Assembly: GCA_963170055.1 (NCBI GenBank)
Contig: CAUJGJ010000444.1
Coordinates: forward strand, 4,842,618 to 4,906,617
Reading direction: 5' to 3'
Source of the DNA: Halisarca cf. caerulea
Lineage: Eukaryota > Porifera > Demospongiae > Chondrillida > Halisarcidae
Length of the DNA: 64,000 bases
In this document: positions 50,301-61,000 of the stretch, one piece after another
Position numbering within the stretch: the first letter of the stretch is position 1
Layout of the letters: every line of letters begins with the position of its first letter
The notes under the pieces: model-generated
Databases searched by the model: none
What the model was told of the DNA's origin: nothing
The model's input: the letters and a program-made list of their open reading frames with translations, nothing else
Made by a program: the position numbers and the translations under genes

Positions 50301-53300
50301 CTTAAAAACTAACTGAGTAACTTTCATTTAAAGCAAATTTCAGCTTAAACAACTATTCCAATGTGTCTTTAAAGTGTTAACGTTGCTAAATTTAATTCTA
50401 TCATAAGAATAAAATTGCCAAAGTTGCAAATATCTTAAAAACTAACTGAGTAACTTTCATTTAAAGCAAATTTCAGCTTAAACAACTATTCCAATGTCTC
50501 TTTAAAATGTTAACGTTGCTAAATTTAATTTTATCATAAGAATAAAATTGCCAAAGTTGCAAATATCTTAAAAACTGACTGAGTAACTTTCATTTAAAGC
50601 AAATTTCAGCTTAAACAACTATTCCAATGTCTCTTTAAAATGTTAACGTTGCTAATTTTAATTTTATCATAAGAATAAAATTGGCAAAGTTGCAAATATC
50701 TTAAAAACTGACTGAGTAACTTTCATTTAAAGCAAATTTCAGCTTAAACAAGTATTCCAATGTCTCTTTAAAATGTTAGCGTTGCTAAATTTAATTTTAT
50801 CATAAGAATAAAATTGCTAAAGCTGCAAATATCTTAAAAACTAACTGAGTAACTTTCATTTAAAGCAAATTTCAGCTTAAACAACTATTCCAATGTGTCT
50901 TTAAAGTGTTAACGTTGCTAAATTTAATTCTATCATAAGAATAAAATTGCCAAAGTTGCAAATATCTTAAAAACTAACTGAGTAACTTTCATTTAAAGCA
51001 AATTTCAGCTTAAACAACTATTCCAATGTCTCTTTAAAATGTTAACGTTGCTAAATTTAATTTTATCATAAGAATAATATTGCCAAAGTTGCAAATATCT
51101 TAAAAACTGACTGAGTAACTTTCATTTAAAGCAAATTTCAGCTTAAACAACTATTCCAATGTCTCATTAAAATGTTAACGTTGCTAATTTTAATTTTATC
51201 ATAAGAATAAAATTGCCAAAGTTTCAAATATCTTAAAAACTGACTGAGTAACTTTCATTTAAAGCAAATTTCAGCTTAAACAACTATTCCAATGTCTCTT
51301 TAAAATGTTAACGTTACTAATTTTAATTTTATCATAAGAATAAAATTGCCAAAGTTGCAAATATCTTAAAAACTAACTGAGTAACTTTCATTTAAAGCAA
51401 ATTTCATCTTAAACAATTATTCCAATGTCTCTTTAAAATGTTAACGTTGCTAAATTTAATTTTATCATAAGAATAAAATTACCAAAGTTGCAAATATCTT
51501 AAAAACTGACTGAGTAACTTTCATTTAAAGCAAATTTCAGCTTAAACAACTATTCCAATGTCTGTTTAAAATGTTAACGTTGCTAATTTTAATTTTATCA
51601 TAAGAATAAAATTGCCAAAGTTGCAAATATCTTAAAAACTGACTGAGTAACTTTCATTTAAAGCAAATTTCAGCTTAAACAACTATTCCAATGTCTCTTT
51701 AAAATGTTAACGTTGCTAATTTTAATTTTATCATGAGAATAAAATTGCCAAAGTTGCAAATATCTTAAAAACTGACTGAGTAACTTTCATTTAAAGCAAA
51801 TTTCAGCTTAAACAACTATTCCAATGTCTCTTTAAAATGTTAGCGTTGCTAAATTTAATTTTATCATAAGAATAAAATTGCCTAAAGTTACAAATATCTT
51901 AAAAACTGACTGAGTAACTTTCATTTAAAGCAAATTTCAGCTTAAACAACTATTCCAATGTCTCTTTAAAATGTTAACGTTGCTAATTTTAATTTTATCA
52001 TAAGAATAAAATTGCCAAAGTTGCAAATATCTTAAAAACTGACTGAGTAACTTTCATTTAAAGCAAATTTCAGCTTAAACAACTATTCCAATGTCTCTTT
52101 AAAATGTTAACGTTGCTAATTTTAATTTTATCATAAGAATAAAATTACCAAAGTTGCAAATATCTTAAAAACTAACTGAGTAACTTTCATTTAAAGCAAA
52201 TTTCAGCTTAAACAACTATTCCAATGTCTCTTTAAAATGTTAACGTTGCTAAATTTAATTTTATCATAAGAATAAAATTGCTAAAGCTGCAAATATCTTA
52301 AAAACTAACTGAGTAACTTTCATTTAAAGCAAATTTCAGCTTAAACAACTATTCCAATGTCTCTTTAAAGTGTTAACGTTGCTAAATTTAATTCTATCAT
52401 AAGAATAAAATTGCCAAAGTTGCAAATATCTTAAAAACTAACTGAGTAACTTTCATTTAAAGCAAATTTCAGCTTAAACAACTATTCCAATGTCTCTTTA
52501 AAATGTTAACGTTGCTAAATTTAATTTTATCATAAGAATAAAATTGCCAAAGTTGCAAATATCTTAAAAACTGACTGAGTAACTTTCATTTAAAGCAAAT
52601 TTCAGCTTAAACAACTATTCCAATGTCTCTTTAAAATGTTAACGTTGCTAATTTTAATTTTATCATAAGAATAAAATTGGCAAAGTTGCTAATATCTTAA
52701 AAACTAACTGAGTAACTTTCATTTAAAGCAAATTTCAGCTTAAACAACTATTCCAATGTCTCTTTAAAATGTTAACGTTGCTAAATTTAATTTTATCATA
52801 AGAATAAAATTGCCAAAGTTGCAAATATCTTAAAAACTGACTGAGTAACTTTCATTTAAAGCAAATTTCAGCTTAAACAACTATTCCAATGTCTCTTTAA
52901 AATGTTAACGTTGCTAATTTTCATTTTATCATAAGAATAAAATTACCAAAGTTGCAAATATCTTAAAAACTAACTGAGTAACTTTCATTTAAAGCAAATT
53001 TCAGCTTAAACAACTATTCCAATGTCTCTTTAAAATGTTAACGTTGCTAAATTTAATTTTATCATAAGAATAAAATTGCCAAAGTTGCAAATATCTTAAA
53101 AACTGACTGAGTAACTTTTATTTAAAGCAAATTTCAGCTTAAACAACTATTCCAATGTCTCTTTAAAATGTTAACGTTGCTAAATTTAATTTTATCATAA
53201 GAATAAAATTGGCAAAGTTGCAAATATCTTAAAAACTGACTGAGTAACTTTCATTTAAAGCAAATTTCAGCTTAAACAACTATTCCAATGTCTCTTTAAA

Positions 53301-55000
53301 ATGTTAACGTTGCTAATTTTAATTTTATCATAAGAATAAAATTGGCAAAGTTGCAAATATCTTAAAAACTGACTGAGTAACTTTCATTTAAAGCAAATTT
53401 CAGCTTAAACAACTATTCCAATGTCTCTTTAAAATGTTAGCGTTGCTAAATTTAATTTTATCATAAGAATAAAATTGCCTAAAGTTGCAAATATCTTAAA
53501 AACTGACTGAGTAACTTTCATTTAAAGCAAATTTCAGCTTAAACAACTATTCCAATGTCTCTTTAAAATGTTAACGTTGCTAAATTTAATTTTATCATAA
53601 GAATAAAATTGCCAAAGTTGCAAATATCTTAAAAACTGACTGAGTAACTTTCATTTAAAGCAAATTTCAGCTTAAACAACTATTCCAATGTCTCTTTAAA
53701 ATGTTAACGTTGCTAATTTTAATTTTATCATAAGAATAAAATTGGCAAAGTTGCAAATATCTTAAAAACTGACTGAGTAACTTTCATTTAAAGCAAATTT
53801 CAGCTTAAACAAGTATTCCAATGTCTCTTTAAAATGTTAGCGTTGCTAAATTTAATTTTATCATAAGAATAAAATTGCTAAAGCTGCAAATATCTTAAAA
53901 ACTAACTGAGTAACTTTCATTTAAAGCAAATTTCAGCTTAAACAACTATTCCAATGTGTCTTTAAAGTGTTAACGTTGCTAAATTTAATTCTATCATAAG
54001 AATAAAATTGCCAAAGTTGCAAATATCTTAAAAACTAACTGAGTAACTTTCATTTAAAGCAAATTTCAGCTTAAACAACTATTCCAATGTCTCTTTAAAA
54101 TGTTAACGTTGCTAAATTTAATTTTATCATAAGAATAAAATTGCCAAAGTTGCAAATATCTTAAAAACTGACTGAGTAACTTTCATTTAAAGCAAATTTC
54201 AGCTTAAACAACTATTCCAATGTCTCTTTAAAATGTTAACGTTGCTAATTTTAATTTTATCATAAGAATAAAATTGGCAAAGTTGCAAATATCTTAAAAA
54301 CTGACTGAGTAACTTTCATTTAAAGCAAATTTCAGCTTAAACAAGTATTCCAATGTCTCTTTAAAATGTTAGCGTTGCTAAATTTAATTTTATCATAAGA
54401 ATAAAATTGCTAAAGCTGCAAATATCTTAAAAACTAACTGAGTAACTTTCATTTAAAGCAAATTTCAGCTTAAACAACTATTCCAATGTGTCTTTAAAGT
54501 GTTAACGTTGCTAAATTTAATTCTATCATAAGAATAAAATTGCCAAAGTTGCAAATATCTTAAAAACTAACTGAGTAACTTTCATTTAAAGCAAATTTCA
54601 GCTTAAACAACTATTCCAATGTCTCTTTAAAATGTTAACGTTGCTAAATTTAATTTTATCATAAGAATAATATTGCCAAAGTTGCAAATATCTTAAAAAC
54701 TGACTGAGTAACTTTCATTTAAAGCAAATTTCAGCTTAAACAACTATTCCAATGTCTCATTAAAATGTTAACGTTGCTAATTTTAATTTTATCATAAGAA
54801 TAAAATTGCCAAAGTTTCAAATATCTTAAAAACTGACTGAGTAACTTTCATTTAAAGCAAATTTCAGCTTAAACAACTATTCCAATGTCTCTTTAAAATG
54901 TTAACGTTACTAATTTTAATTTTATCATAAGAATAAAATTGCCAAAGTTGCAAATATCTTAAAAACTAACTGAGTAACTTTCATTTAAAGCAAATTTCAT
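47340..55000 (+). repeat. 4125-bp (31-monomer) duplication in satellite B containing 532-bp tetramers
   Basis: TATCATGAGAATAAA (47607 and 51731), TGCTAAAGCTGC (48154 and 52279) and AATTTTCATT (48791 and 52916) are about 4125 bp apart. TGCTAAAGCTGC also recurs every 532 bp at 49751, 50283 and 50815. The second block has one fewer tetramer (about 53876 and 54408), after which the offset drops to 3593 (AGAATAATAT at 51071 and 54664; 4125-532). Confidence 0.75.
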
Positions 55001-58000
55001 CTTAAACAATTATTCCAATGTCTCTTTAAAATGTTAACGTTGCTAAATTTAATTTTATCATAAGAATAAAATTGCCAAAGTTGCAAATATCTTAAAAACT
55101 AACTGAGTAACTTTCATTTAAAGCAAATTTCAGCTTAAACAAGTATTCCAATGTCTCTTTAAAATGTTAACGTTGCTAAATTTAATTTTATCAAAAGAAT
55201 AAAATTGCCAAAGTTGCAAATATCTTAAAAACTAACTGAGTAACTTTCATTTAAAGCAAATTTCAGCTTAAACAATTATTCCAATGTCTCTTTAAAATAT
55301 TAACGTTGCTAAATTTAATTTTATCATAAGAATAAAATTACCAAAGTTGCAAATATCTTAAAAACTGACTGAGTAACTTTCATTTAAAGCAAATTTCAGC
55401 TTAAACAACTATTCCAATGTCTCTTTAAAATGTTAACGTTGCTAAATTTAATTTTATCATAAGAATAAAATTGCCAAAGTTGCAAATATCTTAAAAACTG
55501 ACTGAGTAACTTTCATTTAAAGCAAATTTCAGCTTAAACAACTATTCCAATGTCTCTTTAAAATGTTAACGTTGCTAATTTTAATTTTATCATAAGAATA
55601 AAATTGGCAAAGTTGCAAATATCTTAAAAACTGACTGAGTAACTTTCATTTAAAGCAAATTTCAGCTTAAACAAGTATTCCAATGTCTCTTTAAAATGTT
55701 AGCGTTGCTAAATTTAATTTTATCATAAGAATAAAATTGCTAAAGCTGCAAATATCTTAAAAACTAACTGAGTAACTTTCATTTAAAGCAAATTTCAGCT
55801 TAAACAACTATTCCAATGTCTCTTTAAAATGTTAGCGTTGCTAATTTTAATTTTATCATAAGAATAAAATTACTAAAGTTGCAAATATCTTAAAAACTAA
55901 CTGAGTAACTTTCATTTAAAGCAAATTTCAGCTTAAACAACTATTCCAATGTCTCTTTAAAATGTTAACGTTACTAATTTTAATTTTATCATAAGAATAA
56001 AATTGCCAAAGTTGCAAATATCTTAAAAACTAACTGAGTAACTTTCATTTAAAGCAAATTTCATCTTAAACAATTATTCCAATGTCTCTTTAAAATGTTA
56101 ACGTTGCTAAATTTAATTTTATCATAAGAATAAAATTGCCAAAGTTGCAAATATCTTAAAAACTAACTGAGTAACTTTCATTTAAAGCAAATTTCAGCTT
56201 AAACAAGTATTCCAATGTCTCTTTAAAATGTTAACGTTGCTAAATTTAATTTTATCAAAAGAATAAAATTGCCAAAGTTGCAAATATCTTAAAAACTAAC
56301 TGAGTAACTTTCATTTAAAGCAAATTTCAGCTTAAACAATTATTCCAATGTCTCTTTAAAATATTAACGTTGCTAAATTTAATTTTATCATAAGAATAAA
56401 ATTACCAAAGTTGCAAATATCTTAAAAACTGACTGAGTAACTTTCATTTAAAGCAAATTTCAGCTTAAACAACTATTCCAATGTCTCTTTAAAATGTTAC
56501 CGTTGCTAAATTTAATTTTATCATAAGAATAAAATTGCCAAAGTTGCAAATATCTTAAAAACTGACTGAGTAACTTTCATTTAAAGCAAATTTCAGCTTA
56601 AACAACTATTCCAATGTCTCTTTAAAATGTTAACGTTGCTAATTTTAATTTTATCATAAGAATAAAATTGGCAAAGTTGCAAATATCTTAAAAACTGACT
56701 GAGTAACTTTCATTTAAAGCAAATTTCAGCTTAAACAAGTATTCCAATGTCTCTTTAAAATGTTAGCGTTGCTAAATTTAATTTTATCATAAGAATAAAA
56801 TTGCTAAAGCTGCAAATATCTTAAAAACTAACTGAGTAACTTTCATTTAAAGCAAATTTCAGCTTAAACAACTATTCCAATGTCTCTTTAAAATGTTAGC
56901 GTTGCTAATTTTAATTTTATCATAAGAATAAAATTACTAAAGTTGCAAATATCTTAAAAACTAACTGAGTAACTTTCATTTAAAGCAAATTTCATCTTAA
57001 ACAATTATTCCAATGTCTCTTTAAAATGTTAACGTTGCTAAATTTAATTTTATCATAAGAATAAAATGGCCAAAGTTGCAAATATCTTAAAAACTAACTG
57101 AGTAACTTTCATTTAAAGCAAATTTCAGCTTAAACAATTATTCCAATGTCTCTTTAAAATGTTAACGTTGCTAAATATAATTTTATCATAAGAATAATAT
57201 TGCCAAAGTTGCAAATATCTTAAAAACTGACTGAGTAACTTTCATTTAAAGCAAATTTCAGCTTAAAAAAGTATTCCAATGTCTCTTTAAAATGTTAACG
57301 TTGCTAAATTTAATTTTATCATAAGAATAAAATTGCCAAAGTTGCAAATATCTTAAAAACTGACTGAGTAACTTTTATTTAAAGCAAATTTCAGCTTAAA
57401 CAACTATTCCAATGTCTCTTTAAAATGTTAACGTTGCTAAATTTAATTTTATCATAAGAATAAAATTGCCAAAGTTGCAAATATCTTAAAAACTGACTGA
57501 GTAACTTTCATTTAAAGCAAATTTCAGCTTAAACAACTATTCCAATGTCTCTTTAAAATGATAGCGTTACTAAATTTAATTTTATCATAAGAATAAAGTT
57601 GCCTAAAATTACAAATATCTTAAAAACTGACTGAGTAACTTTCATTTAAAGCAAATTTCAGCTTAAACAATTATTCCAATGTCTCTTTAAAATGTTAACG
57701 TTGCTAAATTTAATTTTATCATAAGAATAAAATTGCCAAAGTTGCAAATATCTTAAAAACTGACTGAGTAACTTTTATTTAAAGCAAATTTCAGCTTAAA
57801 CAACTATTCCAATGTCTCTTTAAAATGTTAACGTTGCTAAATTTAATTTTATCATAAGAATAAAATTGCCAAAGTTGCAAATATCTTAAAAACTGACTGA
57901 GTAACTTTTATTTAAAGAAAATTTCAGCTTAAACAACTATTCCAATGTCTCTTTAAAATGTTAACGTTGCTAAATTTAATTTTATCATAAGAATAAAATT

Positions 58001-61000
58001 GCCAAAGTTGCAAATATCTTAAAAACTGACTGAGTAACTTTCATTTAAAGCAAATTTCAGCTTAAAAAACTATTCCAATGTCTCTTTAAAATGATAGCGT
58101 TACTAAATTTAATTTTATCATAAGAATAAAATTGCCTAAATTTACAAATATCTTAAAAACTGACTGAGTAACTTTCATTTAAAGCAAATTTCAGCTTAAA
58201 CAATTATTCCAATGTCTCTTTAAAATGTTAACGTTGCTAAATTTAATTTTATCATAAGAATAAAATTGCCAAAGTTGCAAATATCTTAAAAACTAACTGA
58301 GTAACTTTCATTTAAAGCAAATTTCATCTTAAACAATTATTCCAATGTCTCTTTAAAATGTTAACGTTGCTAAATTTAATTTTATCATAAGAATAAAATT
58401 GCCAAAGTTGCAAATATCTTAAAAACTGACTGAGTAACTTTTATTTAAAGCAAATTTCAGCTTAAACAACTATTCCAATGTCTCTTTAAAATGTTAACGT
58501 TGCTAAATTTAATTTTATCATAAGAATAAAATTGCCAAAGTTGCAAATATCTTAAAAACTGACTGAGTAACTTTCATTTAAAGCAAATTTCAGCTTAAAC
58601 AAGTTTTCCAATGTCTCTTTAAAATGTTAACGTTGCTAAATTTAATTTTATCATAAGAATAAAATTGGCAAAGTTGCAAATATCTTAAAAACTGACTGAG
58701 TAACTTTTATTTAAAGCAAATTTCAGCTTAAACAATTATTCTAATGTCTCTTTAAAATGTTAACGTTGCTAAATTTAATTTTATCATAAGAATGAAATTG
58801 CCAAAGTTGCAAATATCTTAAAAACTGACTGAGTAACTTTCATTTAAAGCAAATTTCAGCTTAAACAAGTTTTCCAATGTCTCTTTAAAATGTTAACGTT
58901 GCTAAATTTAATTTTATCATAAGAATAAAATTGGCAAAGTTGCAAATATCTTAAAAACTGACTGAGTAACTTTTATTTAAAGCAAATTTCAGCTTAAACA
59001 ACTATTCCAATGTCTCTTTAAAATGTTAACTTTACTAAATTTAATTTTATCATAAGAATAAAATTGCCAAACTTGCAAATATCTTAAAAACTGACTGAGT
59101 AACTTTCATTTAAAGCAAATTTCAGCTTAAACAACTATTCCAATGTCTCTTTAAAATTTTAACGTTGCTAATTTTAATTTTATCATAAGAATAAAATTGC
59201 CAAAGTTGCAAATATCTTAAAAACTGACTGAGTAACTTTCATTTAAAGCAAATTTCAGCTTAAAAAACTATTCCAATGTCTCTTTAAAATGATAGCGTTA
59301 CTAAATTTAATTTTATCATAAGAATAAAATTGCCTAAAATTACAAATATCTTAAAAACTGACTGAGTAACTTTCATTTAAAGCAAATTTCAGCTTAAACA
59401 ATTATTCCAATGTCTCTTTAAAATGTTAACGTTGCTAAATTTAATTTTATCATAAGAATAAAATTGCCAAAGTTGCAAATATCTTAAAAACTAACTGAGT
59501 AACTTTCATTTAAAGCAAATTTCATCTTAAACAATTATTCCAATGTCTCTTTAAAATGTTAACGTTGCTAAATTTAATTTTATCATAAGAATAAAATTGG
59601 CAAAGTTGCAAATATCTTAAAAACTGACTGAGTAACTTTTATTTAAAGCAAATTTCAGCTTAAACAATTATTCTAATGTCTCTTTAAAATGTTAACGTTG
59701 CTAAATTTAATTTTATCATAAGAATGAAATTGCCAAAGTTGCAAATATCTTAAAAACTGACTGAGTAACTTTCATTTAAAGCAAATTTCAGCTTAAACAA
59801 GTTTTCCAATGTCTCTTTAAAATGTTAACGTTGCTAAATTTAATTTTATCATAAGAATAAAATTGGCAAAGTTGCAAATATCTTAAAAACTGACTGAGTA
59901 ACTTTCATTTAAAGCAAATTTCAGCTTAAACAAGTTTTCCAATGTCTCTTTAAAATGTTAACGTTGCTAAATTTAATTTTATCATAAGAATAAAATTGCC
60001 AAAGTTGCAAATATCTTAAAAACTGACTGAGTAACTTTTATTTAAAGCAAATTTCATCTTAAACAATTATTCCAATGTCTCTTTAAAATGTTAACGTTGC
60101 TAAATTTAATTTTATCATAAGAATAAAATTGGCAAAGTTGCAAATATCTTAAAAACTGATTGAGTAACTTTCATTTAAAGCAAATTTCAGCTTAAACAAG
60201 TTTTCCAATGTCTCTTTAAAATGTTAACGTTGCTAAATTTAATTTTATCATAAGAATAAAATTGGCAAAGTTGCAAATATCTTAAAAACTGACTGAGTAA
60301 CTTTTATTTAAAGCAAATTTCAGCTTAAACAACTATTCCAATGTCTCTTTAAAATGTTAACGTTACTAAATTAAATTTTATCATAAGAATAAAATTGCCA
60401 AAGTTGCAAATATCTTAAAAACTGACTGAGTAACTTTCATTTAAAGCAAATTTCAGCTTAAACAACTATTCCAATGTCTCTTTAAAATTTTAACGTTGCT
60501 AATTTTAATTTTATCATAAGAATAAAATTGCCAAAGTTGCAAATATCTTAAAAACTGACTGAGTAACTTTCATTTAAAGCAAATTTCAGCTTAAACAACT
60601 ATTCCAATGTCTCTTTAAAATGTTAACGTTGCTAATTTTAATTTTATCATAAGAATAAAATTGGCAAAGTTGCAAATATGTTAAAAACTAACTGAGTAAC
60701 TTTCATTTAAAGCAAATTTCAGCTTAAACAACTATTCCAATGTCTCTTTAAAATGTTAACGTTGCTAATTTTAATTTTATCATAAGAATAAAATTACTAA
60801 AGTTGCAAATATCTTAAAAACTAACTGAGTAACTTTCATTTAAAGCAAATTTCATCTTAAACAATTATTCCAATGTCTCTTTAAAATGTTAACGTTGCTA
60901 AATTTAATTTTATCATAAGAATAAAATGGCCAAAGTTGCAAATATCTTAAAAACTAACTGAGTAACTTTCATTTAAAGCAAATTTCAGCTTAAACAATTA

